Below are positions 1 through 9,700 of a stretch of 64,000 bases of DNA, in pieces. Origin of the DNA: Clostridia bacterium (GTDB lineage: Bacteria; Bacillota; Clostridia; Christensenellales; Borkfalkiaceae); assembly GCA_017626495.1 (NCBI GenBank), contig JAGAIP010000005.1, positions 326,116 through 390,115 of the forward strand, in the 5' to 3' direction. The position numbers were made by a program, and so were the translations under genes. Each line of letters begins with the position of its first letter. Within the stretch, counting starts at the first letter, position 1. The notes under the pieces were generated by a model. It searched no databases. It was not told where the DNA came from and saw only the letters and a list, made by a program, of their open reading frames with translations.

Positions 1-2
1 AG

Positions 3-359
3 AAAAATCTGAAAATCACCGTCATCGGCGGACAGCTCATCAAGGAAAATCTTTCCACGGCGTCGCCCATGGCGAAGGAATACTTCAACGGCATGAACTT
101 TGAACTTGCCGTCATTTCCGCGTCCGCGTTTACGCCCGTGAACGGATTCTCCTGCAATTCTCAGATCGAGGCGGATCTTCTCAAACTCGTATGTTCCAAG
201 GCAAAGGCGGTCTATATGATGCTCGACTCTTCCAAGATCGGAAAGGTCATGCCCTATACCTTTGCGCACATCGACGACATCAACGTGCTCATCACCGATC
301 AGTATTTCCCCGATGAAATGAGAGCGGTATTCCAGGAAAACGACATCGTCGTCATGTAA
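3..359 (+). CDS. DeoR-family transcriptional regulator, C-terminal part
   Basis: The frame is open from the left edge, so the start and the DNA-binding N-terminus lie outside the window. The visible part (about 118 residues) begins KNLKITVIGGQL and has the ligand-binding pattern of the DeoR sugar-phosphate regulators: a GG turn after a beta strand, a NGF segment, an E-A-x-x-L-K helix, and a D-S-S-K-I-G-K segment near the C-terminus. Such proteins usually repress sugar-metabolism operons and respond to phosphorylated sugars; the target here is not visible. It ends in TAA and is followed directly by terminator-like repeats. I am confident of the family, not of the regulated pathway. Confidence 0.75.
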   Translation, partial: KNLKITVIGGQLIKENLSTASPMAKEYFNGMNFELAVISASAFTPVNGFSCNSQIEADLLKLVCSKAKAVYMMLDSSKIGKVMPYTFAHIDDINVLITDQYFPDEMRAVFQENDIVVM

Positions 360-360
360 C

Positions 361-636
361 AAGCGTGCCGCTTGACCCCGTTAGTTCGGACAGACTTACT
401 GTGCCGACGAGGCGTATACACACCTCGTCGGCATTCTTTTTATCCGTTCGCCAAGCGTGCCGCTTGATCCCGTTAGTACGAACAATGTTACCGTGCCGAT
501 GAGGCGTATACACACCTCGTCGGCATTCTTTTTATCCGTTCGCCAAGCGTGCCGCTTGATCCCGTTAGTTCGGACAGGCTTACTGTGCCGACGAGGCGTA
601 TACACACCTCGTCGGCATTCTTTTTGTCCGTTCGCC
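361..636 (+). repeat. Three tandem 92-bp terminator-like units
   Basis: Three head-to-tail copies with an exact 92-bp period begin at 361, 453 and 545. Each has a short inverted repeat (AAGCG-TGC-CGCTT), a variable 30-bp stretch, a 10-bp perfect or G-T paired stem (GCCGACGAGG / CCTCGTCGGC) with the constant loop CGTATACACA, then ATTCTTTTT. Each unit looks like an intrinsic terminator. Differences are concentrated in the stretch between the two hairpins. No plausible gene lies in this 400-bp gap; ORFs across it read through the stems in both directions. Confidence 0.85.
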
Positions 637-716
637 ATGCGTGCCGCATGCCCCGATTGTACCGACAATCAATTCACTGCCGCCGAATCGAAAACGATTC
701 GGCGGCGCTTTATTTT
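637..716 (+). terminator. Fourth, divergent hairpin unit and strong terminator
   Basis: The fourth unit keeps the layout of the 92-bp repeats but not their sequence. It opens with ATGCG-TGC-CGCAT, where both arms have changed together, then has a GATTGT/ACAATC hairpin and a 12-bp perfect stem (679-690 with 695-706, loop AAAA) followed by GCTTTATTTT. The stem can terminate transcription from the left; the convergent methyltransferase gene ends at 767. Confidence 0.8.
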
Positions 717-766
717 CCGTTTTCTACGCAAAAAACGGCAATATAAAATATCGCCGTATCCATCGT

Positions 767-1864
767 TCATTGTTTCAATAATTCATACAGTTTTTGCTTG
801 AATCCGTACGTTTCGACAAGCTTTTCGATCTCCCGTTCGTTGCGCCTGGAAGGAACTTTTTCCTTTCTGCCGCGAATCATGATATTTTTCGGAGAATGCT
901 CGAAATCGACGAACTCGATCATATCCACCCGGTAGCCCGCGTCCTCCAAAAGCATCGCTCGGACGGAGTCGGTCAAAAGCGCGGATACTCTCTCCTTGAC
1001 GATGCCGTAGCGGAAAAAAATATCCATATCGCCGCCCTGATGAATGGAGAGATTGACTTCGTGTTGACAACAGGGAACGGAAAAAATGTATTTTGCTCCT
1101 TTTTCCACCGCATAGGCGAGAGCGTAGTCCGTCGCCGTATCACAGGCGTGCAAGGTAACGATCATGTCGATCTTTTCTTCATATAAGACGTCTTTCGTGA
1201 CGTCGGCGACCACAAATTCGAGGGAAGAATAGCCGTAGCTCTTTGCAATTTCATTGCAGCGTTCCACCACGTCTTTTTTCAGATCGTACCCGATCACCTT
1301 GACGGAAATTCCCTTTTTGAACGTAAAATAATAGTATAAAATAAAAGTCAGATAGCTCTTTCCGCACTCGAAGTCGAGAATCGTGAGGGAAGTTTCCCCC
1401 GTTTCGCGGAAAGCGTCGTCCACGAGCTCCAAAAAGCGGTTGATCTGTTTATACTTATCGTACTTTGCCTTGACGATTTTGTAGTCCTTTGTAAAGACGC
1501 CGAGATCGACGAGCGCGGGAACTTCCTCGCCCTCTTCGAGAAGATAGCGTTTTTCTCTGTCGTGCGACTGATTTTGCGCTTTCAGGTCGTTTTTCGTCTC
1601 CTTTTTGCGGTATTCCCCATTGCCGCCGCGCGACAACAGCACCGTTTTCCCCTCGTAAAAGATGGAAATCTGCTTGAATTTCCCCTCGATTTCTGTGGCA
1701 AAAAAGGCGTCGAAATCCTCGAAATTCGTGTGAAAAACCTGGTTGTTTTTGTATTTTTCCGCCTGAAAATACGCCGTTTTTCCCTGTACGGGACGAACGG
1801 TCAGTTTTTTGTATTCGCCGAGCGCGTCGGTTGCGGTGAGACGGATCAAGTTTTGCGTATTCAT
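767..1864 (-). CDS. Class I SAM-dependent methyltransferase
   Basis: Protein of 365 residues. A C-terminal Rossmann-type methyltransferase domain (about residues 130-340) shows ILDFECGKSYLTF as motif I (around 162-174) and TLHACDTATDYAL (238-250), the pattern of the Methyltransf_32 group, plus a CCQHE segment after it. The N-terminal 125 residues are not recognised. The start chosen is the ATG at 1864, which overlaps the stop of the HAD gene by four bases (ATGA), implying translational coupling; a longer upstream reading would run into the HAD gene. The substrate is unknown; RNA is likely from relatives but not shown here. Confidence 0.75.
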   Translation of the reverse strand: MNTQNLIRLTATDALGEYKKLTVRPVQGKTAYFQAEKYKNNQVFHTNFEDFDAFFATEIEGKFKQISIFYEGKTVLLSRGGNGEYRKKETKNDLKAQNQSHDREKRYLLEEGEEVPALVDLGVFTKDYKIVKAKYDKYKQINRFLELVDDAFRETGETSLTILDFECGKSYLTFILYYYFTFKKGISVKVIGYDLKKDVVERCNEIAKSYGYSSLEFVVADVTKDVLYEEKIDMIVTLHACDTATDYALAYAVEKGAKYIFSVPCCQHEVNLSIHQGGDMDIFFRYGIVKERVSALLTDSVRAMLLEDAGYRVDMIEFVDFEHSPKNIMIRGRKEKVPSRRNEREIEKLVETYGFKQKLYELLKQ

Positions 1865-2541
1865 AAAAGAGCCTCCAACTCGTCGATGCGCGAGATGATG
1901 AAGTCCGTCGCTTTCGGCATATCCTCCTCGTGGCGGCGAATAAAGCAGGTGCGCATTCCGACGCTCATCGCGCCGATCATGTCGGAAGGATAGGAATCCC
2001 CCACCATCAGAATTTCGTCGGCGGGAAGTCCGATTTCCCTTAACATCGTTTGAAAGAAACGGGAATCGGGTTTCACCGCTCCGACCTCTTCCGAAATGAA
2101 GCATTTCTTCACATACGGCATGAATCCTTTCGTTCTGCCCTGCTGAATCACGGATAGACCATTGGTGGCAAGATACAGATCGTACTTCTTTGAAAGGCGG
2201 TTTAAGATATTCGGACTGTCCGCAACGGGGTGGAACTGACGGGAGAGGAGCTCAACGAACAGTTCGTCGCTCCCGGAAGGCAACGAAACGCTCCGATAGT
2301 TTGCAAAGAGCCACTTGACGTGCGTTCGATACCGTTCGTGAAAGGCGGCGCGTATCTCCTCCGAATGAACGAGATGGAGCCCCCGTATTCTCCAACTCTC
2401 GTAGGAAAGACGCCAGAAATCGTCTATCTGCTCCTTTGTCGGCTCGATCCCAGCCGCGCGGCAGGTGAGCGCGAACGCCTCCGTCTCGTCCGCGTCAAAG
2501 TCGAGCAAGGTGTGATCCACGTCGAAAACGATCGCTTTCAT
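1861..2541 (-). CDS. HAD-superfamily hydrolase, YjjG-like nucleotidase
   Basis: Protein of 226 residues. The HAD catalytic motif FDVDHTLL (nucleophile D7, acid D9) is followed by a helical cap, motif II ATNG, lysine motif AVKPDSRFF and motif IV MVGDSYPSD, so the hydrolase looks complete. The cap-1 type and sequence resemble YjjG/PynA-like nucleotidases that clear non-canonical pyrimidine nucleotides; this substrate is inferred from the family. The ATG at 2541 overlaps the stop of the small upstream gene by ATGA, and the stop overlaps the methyltransferase start in the same way, so these three genes form one coupled minus-strand operon. Confidence 0.8.
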   Translation of the reverse strand: MKAIVFDVDHTLLDFDADETEAFALTCRAAGIEPTKEQIDDFWRLSYESWRIRGLHLVHSEEIRAAFHERYRTHVKWLFANYRSVSLPSGSDELFVELLSRQFHPVADSPNILNRLSKKYDLYLATNGLSVIQQGRTKGFMPYVKKCFISEEVGAVKPDSRFFQTMLREIGLPADEILMVGDSYPSDMIGAMSVGMRTCFIRRHEEDMPKATDFIISRIDELEALL

Positions 2542-2744
2542 CAGTCCGCCCACCTGTGATGGGAGAGCGTTCTGTCCTTGACGTCGTCGTGTTCCGCAAA
2601 ATACAGCTCGCGGAGCTGCTCTTTGGTGAGAGGAACCGTTCTGCCGAGGAGCTCTCTGATTTCGTCCTCGATAAAATCCGCAAAATTAAATTCGCCGTCG
2701 TACTGTTCGGACAGGCGCATGACGTCCCAACGGGAAATAGACAT
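2541..2744 (-). CDS. Small conserved-looking protein of unknown function
   Basis: Sixty-seven residues starting MSISRWDVMRLSEQ, acidic, predicted helical, ending HHRWAD, with no cysteines or membrane segment. The start at 2744 is chosen because AAGGAG lies 8 bases upstream on the coding strand. It is the first gene of the coupled small protein-HAD-methyltransferase operon. I do not recognise a family. Its length, Shine-Dalgarno and ATGA coupling to the HAD gene are the reasons for calling it real. Confidence 0.65.
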   Translation of the reverse strand: MSISRWDVMRLSEQYDGEFNFADFIEDEIRELLGRTVPLTKEQLRELYFAEHDDVKDRTLSHHRWAD

Positions 2745-2795
2745 TGCTTTTCTCCTTTTTTCGGAAAGTATATCACACGGCGGAAAAAAAGTCAA

Positions 2796-3368
2796 TCACC
2801 CCTCATACTTTGCCGTAAGTTTCAAAAGAACTGCGAGGCAATCGTTGAGCGAACGCATTTCGCGGTCGGTGAGTACCCCTTTTGCGCGATACATGCGAAG
2901 GGCGAGCTCGACGTTATCCGTTTCGAGCCTGTCGCTTCCCGAAAGGGGCATGCTTTTGAGACGGCTCGCAATCTCGAATGCGTGGTCGAGGCACACGTCC
3001 GTTTCGTCGAGCGAATGGCTTGCAATCTCGGGCGGAGCAATCTGCGTGACGAGCGGTTTTTCCTCGAAACAGACCACTTTTTGCGCCTCTTTCTTTTTTT
3101 GCGGTCGGGGCAGAATGAGTTTATCGAGAAGAAAGCACTCCGCGACAATCAAAACGGAAAACAGGAGCGCGTCTTTGAGAGGATAGGCGCACCCGAGCAG
3201 GGCGAACGAAACGAGAACGAGAAGCGCGGAGAAAATTCGGAAAATGCGTTTTGTATGTAAGGGGCAGCATGCGATAAACCAAAGCACGGGAAGAACTGCG
3301 ATGCAGGTGCAGAAAATCCATTCTTCAAAAGAAGTGAGAAACTCCGATAAAAATGAAAATAGTTGCAT
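2796..3368 (-). CDS. Membrane protein of unknown function
   Basis: Protein of 190 residues. Three hydrophobic segments lie in the first half (about residues 14-34, 40-60 and 63-82), followed by a basic PRPQKKK stretch and a soluble, acidic helical region of about 100 residues, probably cytoplasmic. The start is the ATG at 3368, preceded by GAGGTG. That ribosome site is inside a perfect 11-bp inverted repeat (3374-3406). It lies downstream of addA on the same strand. No family assigned. Confidence 0.6.
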   Translation of the reverse strand: MQLFSFLSEFLTSFEEWIFCTCIAVLPVLWFIACCPLHTKRIFRIFSALLVLVSFALLGCAYPLKDALLFSVLIVAECFLLDKLILPRPQKKKEAQKVVCFEEKPLVTQIAPPEIASHSLDETDVCLDHAFEIASRLKSMPLSGSDRLETDNVELALRMYRAKGVLTDREMRSLNDCLAVLLKLTAKYEG

Positions 3369-3373
3369 AAAAT

Positions 3374-3406
3374 CACCTCGATTCCGAGTATAACAGAATC
3401 GAGGTG
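3374..3406 (-). promoter_or_regulatory. Hairpin covering the ribosome-binding site
   Basis: On the minus strand CACCTCGATTC (3406-3396) is perfectly complementary to GAATCGAGGTG (3384-3374), with an 11-nt loop that includes TTATACT, a possible -10 hexamer. The second arm contains the Shine-Dalgarno sequence of the 190-residue membrane protein gene. Transcripts arriving from addA would hide the site, while transcripts started from within the loop would not. It could alternatively act as a weak terminator after addA, but no U-rich run of useful length follows. Confidence 0.55.
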
Positions 3407-3448
3407 GAGAAAAGGAACTGTTCTTGTCGAATTTTGAATCATCAGGAC

Positions 3449-6400
3449 TTATAGGTCGAGCTGATGGCAAGCGAGAATGTTGACGATGGTCATGGAAATC
3501 TTTTCCATCGGAATCCGCATGATTTTCGACACCGCCCTGCGATATAGTTCGAGCTGAGGCGTATAGTGGCGGAGCACGTCCTCGTCGGCTTTGCCCGTGA
3601 ATTTATAGTCGATGATCCTGACGTCCTGACCGATCGCAAGCAGGTCGATTGCGCCCTGGTAGAGCGCTTGCTCGCCCGAAGGGGATTCGAGGGCGACGAG
3701 AAATTGCTGTTCCCGTTTGAGGGTATACCCTTTCAGGGAACGGAACACGGGCATGGCGAGAATAGACTCTAATTTTTCGTAATCGAGCTGTTGCGCGTCT
3801 TCCCTTGTCATCAGCGCTTTGACACGCTCGTATTCTTCCGCAAGCGGTTTCGAAAAATCGACGCGTTCGAGAAAGGCGTGATACGCCGTTCCCTTTTCGC
3901 GGTCGCTTTCTCCAAACAGCGAGGGGAGCGCGTAATATTCTTCGTCCCCTTCGAGGAGAACGGACGCGGAGCTCTTGACGGGCTCGTTTGTCGCCGCCTC
4001 ATAGGGGTAAACGTAGTCCATGACGCGAAGAATGGGTTCTTCGTCCCCCTCTACCCCGTCGAGAGAGACGAGCGGCACGTCGAACGGAAGGAGCTCGGGA
4101 AGTTCCTCGTCGACGCTGAACCGTTCGACGTCGAAAAAGTCCGCCCAGCATTTCGCCTCGGCGACAAAATCGGGAGAGAACGCGCGCTTCTCCTTCATGA
4201 CGACGTGCAGGGCGTATTTTGCGCGCGTGAGCGCGACGTAAAAGAGGTTCATTTCGTCCTTGACGGTCTCCGTCTTTTGGGTAAAGCGACAGAGTTTACG
4301 AAGAATCGTATCGCTTTTCGTTCTCTGTTCCATATCGTAACAGCGCGGCGCGGGAATGCCTCCAAAACACAAAACCTCGTCCGCGTCGGGCGCGTGGAAC
4401 TTTTTATCCGCGTCGAGCACGATGACGACGGGAAATTCGAGCCCTTTGGAGCCGTGGACGGTCATGACCTGTACGGCGTCCTCGCCCACAGGCTCGACGT
4501 AGGAAATCTTATTTCCGTTGGCGCGGACGGTCGTAAGGAAGGAATGCACGTCCCCTTTCGCCTCGGAGATGAGCCGTTCGATGTGGCGAATCTTCATTTT
4601 TCCGTTGGGATATGCGAGGTATTCCGTCTCCATTTTATGGTCGGCGATGAGTTTGGTGAGCACTTCTCCCGCGCTCGCCGTTCTCGAATAGGCGCGCAGT
4701 TCGTCCGCATAGGAGAGGAACGCGCGGATACGGAGCGCGAGTTCATGATTGACCGCCGCATACTTTCTGACTGCGACGCGGAAGGATGATTCGGGGAAAC
4801 GAATGCGAATTTTGGCGAGATCGTCCTCGGAAAATCCCCCTGCCGAAGAGAGCATCGCGCCGACCAAAGCGACGTCCTGTTCCGTATTGTCGAGAAACGA
4901 GAGCCATTCGAGGAGCGTTTTGACTTCGGAAAAGGCGCAAAGGTCGATTTTTCCCGAAGAACCGACGGGAATCCCCCGTTCGAAGAGCGCTTTGACCGCC
5001 TCGGTCGTATCTTCGGAATTCGAGCGAATGAGAATACAAATGTCGCCGTAACCGACGGGAACGAATCGCCGTTCGTCCAGGTCGTAATATTGACGCGCAT
5101 GCTCCGTCTCCACGATCTGAACGAGTTTTTTCGCAAGGGGAGAAAGCGCCTTCTCCTGCGCCCGTTGCAGGCGGAGAACCTCTTTTTCTACGGAATAAAC
5201 GCCGTTTTTGACGATCTCCTCCCTCTCTTCGGGAGGAAGAATGTGGAGAAGAACTCTGCCCTCGTGCTCGCCGTATCCACCTCCTCCGATCATGTGAGAG
5301 GTGCTTTTATAGTCGACGCCCGTCTCGTCCGTCATGCAGACTTCGAATATATCGTTGACGAATTTCAAAATACCGTCCGCGCTGCGGAAATTGTTGCGCA
5401 GAAGAAGAGCGTTCCCCTCGCGCGCAAACTCGTCGATTTTTTTGGCGAAATAGGACGAATTTGCGCCTCTGAATCCGTAAATGGACTGTTTCATATCCCC
5501 GACGAGAAAGACCTCTTTCCCCGACACGGCGGAGAGAATCGCCTCCTGCACGGGATTGACGTCCTGATATTCGTCTACAAAGACGTATTTGTATTTCCCT
5601 TTGAGCTCCGCGACGACTTCCTGCTTTTCGAGAAGGCGAAGGGCGAAATGTTCGAGGTCCCCGTAGTCGAGCGCGCCCTTGGCGCGTTTTTCCTGCGCGT
5701 ACAGTTCGTCGAATCGGAGCACGCACGAGGCGAGCGCGTTCGCGATTTTTCCCGACGCGAGATAGGTTTCGAGTTCTTCCTCGCGCGTGCCGAACTTCCT
5801 GATCTCTTTTGCAAATTCGCTCATGGCGGATTTAAGCTCGCCCGCCCTGTCGACGATTTCCATCTCCGCATCCGAAATTTTCTTGGATCTGCGAGGTTTT
5901 GCGGGCAGGGAGAGGAAACACCCCTCGCGCATGGAAAACAGATTGCCCGAAAGCACTTCGTTGCACCACGAGAGAACGTCTTCCAAAAACCGCTCCGCCA
6001 CAGGATAGTCGAGGCATTCTTCTTTCAGAAGTTCGAGTTTTTGCTTGCGGCGCGAAAAGGATGCCGCATACAGTTCGTACAGTCCGCGCTCCGTTTCCGA
6101 AAAAGAAGTTTCGTCGTAGCGCGCCGAAAGGAGCGTTTCCCGATAGTTTCGGGTAGGTCTGATCTTTTCGTAAAAGGACAAGATGAGTTCGCGAAGCGTC
6201 CGTTCGCTCCGTTTTTTGCGGTAAACGGAAAGGAGGGTGTAAAAATCTTCGTCCTCATCGGCGTACGCCTGTTCAAAGAGGAGATCGAGCGCCTTGTTTT
6301 GCAGGCTTTTCACTTCCGCTTCGTCCGCAAGAATGCGGAAATCGGACGAGACGTCCACGAGATAGAAATACCTGCGAATGATCTTCGAGCAAAAAGAATG

Positions 6401-6709
6401 AATGGTGGATACGTCCGCCTGCGGCAACATGACGAGCTTTTCTTTGAGCGTTTTGCGCTGTTCGTCCGAAATCGACTTGTCTCCGATTTTTTTGATGAGG
6501 GCGGTTTTGAGTTTCTCTTTCATCTGCGACGCCGCCTTCGTCGTAAACGTAACGGCGAGAATGTCCGTCACGTTCGCCTCGTCGAGAATGAGCCCGACGA
6601 GCTTTTCAATCATGACAAACGTCTTTCCGCTCCCTGCGGACGCGGAAACGATGGTTTTGCCCCTCGCCCCGATGGCGAGCGCCTGTTCCGCCGTATAGGT
6701 CACGCTCAT
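3449..6709 (-). CDS. addA: ATP-dependent helicase/nuclease subunit A (AddA)
   Basis: Protein of 1086 residues. It has the UvrD-like helicase order: Walker A SAGSGKT near residue 24-30, Walker B VFVDEYQDV, the QSIYGFRGA motif, HGSKGLEFP and FYVALTRAKYAL. The C-terminus carries the RecB-type nuclease motif GAIDL...IIDYKFTG (catalytic Asp about 1020, DYK at 1034-1036). With AddB it forms the double-strand-break resection nuclease that acts at Chi-like sites and loads RecA. The gene overlaps addB by four bases (ATGA), the usual addB-addA order in Firmicutes. Length is slightly below the typical 1200 residues but all key motifs are present. Confidence 0.95.
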   Translation of the reverse strand: MSVTYTAEQALAIGARGKTIVSASAGSGKTFVMIEKLVGLILDEANVTDILAVTFTTKAASQMKEKLKTALIKKIGDKSISDEQRKTLKEKLVMLPQADVSTIHSFCSKIIRRYFYLVDVSSDFRILADEAEVKSLQNKALDLLFEQAYADEDEDFYTLLSVYRKKRSERTLRELILSFYEKIRPTRNYRETLLSARYDETSFSETERGLYELYAASFSRRKQKLELLKEECLDYPVAERFLEDVLSWCNEVLSGNLFSMREGCFLSLPAKPRRSKKISDAEMEIVDRAGELKSAMSEFAKEIRKFGTREEELETYLASGKIANALASCVLRFDELYAQEKRAKGALDYGDLEHFALRLLEKQEVVAELKGKYKYVFVDEYQDVNPVQEAILSAVSGKEVFLVGDMKQSIYGFRGANSSYFAKKIDEFAREGNALLLRNNFRSADGILKFVNDIFEVCMTDETGVDYKSTSHMIGGGGYGEHEGRVLLHILPPEEREEIVKNGVYSVEKEVLRLQRAQEKALSPLAKKLVQIVETEHARQYYDLDERRFVPVGYGDICILIRSNSEDTTEAVKALFERGIPVGSSGKIDLCAFSEVKTLLEWLSFLDNTEQDVALVGAMLSSAGGFSEDDLAKIRIRFPESSFRVAVRKYAAVNHELALRIRAFLSYADELRAYSRTASAGEVLTKLIADHKMETEYLAYPNGKMKIRHIERLISEAKGDVHSFLTTVRANGNKISYVEPVGEDAVQVMTVHGSKGLEFPVVIVLDADKKFHAPDADEVLCFGGIPAPRCYDMEQRTKSDTILRKLCRFTQKTETVKDEMNLFYVALTRAKYALHVVMKEKRAFSPDFVAEAKCWADFFDVERFSVDEELPELLPFDVPLVSLDGVEGDEEPILRVMDYVYPYEAATNEPVKSSASVLLEGDEEYYALPSLFGESDREKGTAYHAFLERVDFSKPLAEEYERVKALMTREDAQQLDYEKLESILAMPVFRSLKGYTLKREQQFLVALESPSGEQALYQGAIDLLAIGQDVRIIDYKFTGKADEDVLRHYTPQLELYRRAVSKIMRIPMEKISMTIVNILACHQLDL

Positions 6710-9700
6710 GCCTTTTCCTCCTTCTCCTTTTCGTTTGCCGAGATGGCGGCAATCTCCGCACAGGTCGTTTTATGGGACGGTCTGCCGTCGCCGTCCATGG
6801 CGCAGAGCCCCTTGAAGTTACACCAGGTCGGACACGCCTTATACGGAGACGCGCCGATGAATCCTTTTTTCAGTTCCCGTATGCCGTTCTCGGCGAGCAT
6901 GACGGAATAATCCACAAAATCGGTGAAAAATTCGGAAGATAGCACCTTCTTGCTCCGCTCCCCCTGCGATTGATCGAACAGCTCGCTCTTGCCGACGGAC
7001 GCCTCTCTATCGAGAAAGGGCATTGCCGACTGATTGTAAAAGCCCGTCATCCGATAGTTGGCGTGCTCCTCGTCCGTGAAATCGCGATAGGCAGGAAAGT
7101 AAAATCCGCCCGCGGGCGTCTTGCCCTCGGACACCGCGTGAAGGTACAGTTCGAGCTGTAATTTTTTTCCGACGTAGTACGATTCGGGCGAAGCGTCGAT
7201 CTCGCCCGTCTTATAGTCTATTACGCGGACAAAGTCGCCCTTTTCGTCCACGCGGTCCACTTTCCCGTACAGCTGACCGAATTTGACGACGCGTTCGGAA
7301 TCGGCGACGGTAAATTCGGACTGTTCGACGGTGCGATACATCGCGCGACAGATCTCGACCGTCTCGTCGATCAAGGCGTTCATGCGGTACGCGCCGCCTG
7401 CCGTGTCCGTTCCGTAGCTGTACGGCGGAAGCTCGGACAGAGCCGTGGCAAGCGACTTGGAAACCTCGTCGCACTTCTCGTAAGTTGCGATTTCGCCCTG
7501 TTTGATCAAATCGGCGAGCTGTTCGAGCACGGTATGCACAAAGTTGCCCGTATCCGTGTTCTTCATGCCGCCCTCGACCTTTTCTTCGAGTTTCAGTCCT
7601 CTCGTGAGGAAATTTTTATAGGGGCAATCGTAATAGGATTCGAGCAGCGTGGGCGAAACGGTTCCTCTCGGAAAGAAGAGCTTTTCTCCAGTCTGAACGT
7701 ACAGTTTGGGCGGAACGCCGAGGTAAAGCCGATCCCTGCGTTCCCGTTCGCCGCGCTTTGCCAGCGCGCGGTACACCGCGCCCGTACCTTCCCCTGCGTC
7801 CTCGGACTTCGAAACGTCGTGAATTTTCATGAGAAACTGTTTCATGGCAAGCTCGGGCGTGACGCATCTGTCCGCGAGGGTGGAAAGGCTGTACTCGTCC
7901 GTATGCTCGAAGGCAAGTCCCGTGGAGCCGAAACGGGTGAAGAGCTGTCTCAGATACAGGACGAGCTCGCTCTTCCCCTCGCCGTCGGCAGGAACGAAAC
8001 AGGAAAGGCTGTCCGTGAACGAACAGAGGTTGAGCCCGACCGATTCGCGCGTGCGCAGATTAGCCTGCGCCGTCGTCGGTTCGATTTTCAGGGAGACTTC
8101 GCCGAGAAGCCGAAGCTCGCCGTCCGATAACATCGCCGTATCTTCCGTGACTTTGGGAACGTTTTCGTTGAGTCCGACCGCGTACAGATGGGAAACGGGG
8201 AGAAATTTACTCTCCGCGACGTCGCCGACGAACACGCCGTCCGCTTTCAAGGGAATCATGGAGACTTCGCAGGCGGACAGACCGTCCGACAAAACGGTAT
8301 AAAACTCGCTCGCGTCCATGAAGTAGTCTTCCGTGAGCAGTTCCGCCTCGTCGAGAACTTTATTGATTTTATCCACGCCCTGCGTGAGAAAATCGGAGAG
8401 CATTTCGTCCTTGATCTTCAAGGCGAGATTTACCGTGGTGCGTTCCGTTCCGACGAGCATGGCGCGGAGCAGACGAACGTATTCTCCCCCCTGCGCATGC
8501 GTGGGAAGCATGAATTTCAAAAGTCTGTTCTGTTGATAGGTAAGTTTTGCCTTATCGTAGCCCTTGACGTCCTTAATCTCCTTTTTGATTCCGCCGCGAT
8601 AGAATGCATAGGCGGAGAGATAGTTTCTGTATTCGTCCGCGTCGCCGAAATACACGCAAGAAAGAAACGCCTGCGTACTTTCGGGAGAACAACCGTCCAT
8701 CGCCATTTCAAGCGCGGAGAGAAGAAACCTCGAAAGAGGGTGCTCGGACATGGATTTCTTACGGTCGAGGAAATAGGGGATTTTATATTCGGAAAAGACG
8801 GATTGCACGGTGAGCGCGTACGATTCGGGATCGGGAACGAGAACGGCGACGTCGCGATAGCGTTTGCCTGCGCGCACGTTATGGCAGATGAGAGACGCGA
8901 CGCGCTCTATCTCCTCGCGTTTATCCGACGCCTCGTACAAAAAGACCTTATCCGTACGCATGCCCTCTTCGCCGTAGCATTCGGGGCGGTACAATCCGTC
9001 GCGCAGGCGGCTCGCCTCTTCGCATTCGTCCGTTTCCGTTACCGTTTCACAGACGAAGGGACGATCCTGAACGATCTCCATGAACGCAGGGTGCGCCTCG
9101 TTGCGATAAAGCTCTCCCCGTCCGCCGATAAAGAGCGCCGTGACGTCCTTTGCCGCGTCGAGACACGCCGAAATGCCCTCGCGCATTTGCGCCGCGAAGG
9201 AAGGGAATCCGAAGAGGACGACGTGTTTTCCCGTAAATTCACCCGTGGTGCGAATGATTTCGGGGAGAAGGCGGAAATAGTTGCTTTCGTCCAAAAAGTC
9301 GTGCTTTGCGAGAAATTTCTCGTACTGCTCCTGCACGAAAGCGAGGTCGCTCAGTTTTTCCCTGAGAACCTCGTTGCCTCCCACGTCCGCCCGTTCGAGA
9401 TCCTGCGGCGTGATTTTCGAGGACGAGAGCCGAATGATGGTATCGTAAATCCCCGACGCCGCCTCGCCTGCATGGGGAGAGGTGAAGCATTTCAGCTGAC
9501 CGCGATATTCGGACAGAATGCGCCGAATCGCCATGACCGAACCCTGTTTGGAGAGCATTCGTTTGTCGTGATGCAATCGCAGATAGCGCGCAAAGGTCAG
9601 TACGGGCGTGGAAAACGTCCCGCCGATTCGATTACAGATGGTCTGTTCCGCCAGGAGCGTGTATCTGTCTCCGCAAAAAATGAGAATATTGTCGTTTTTC

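Noticed and set aside
361..636. CRISPR array
   Set aside because: Units are 92 bp with nearly identical interiors and each ends in a T-run terminator; there are no unique spacers and no cas genes.
5090..6910. Plus-strand 606-codon ORF opposite addA/addB
   Set aside because: Antisense shadow of AddA, whose helicase and nuclease motifs are clear.
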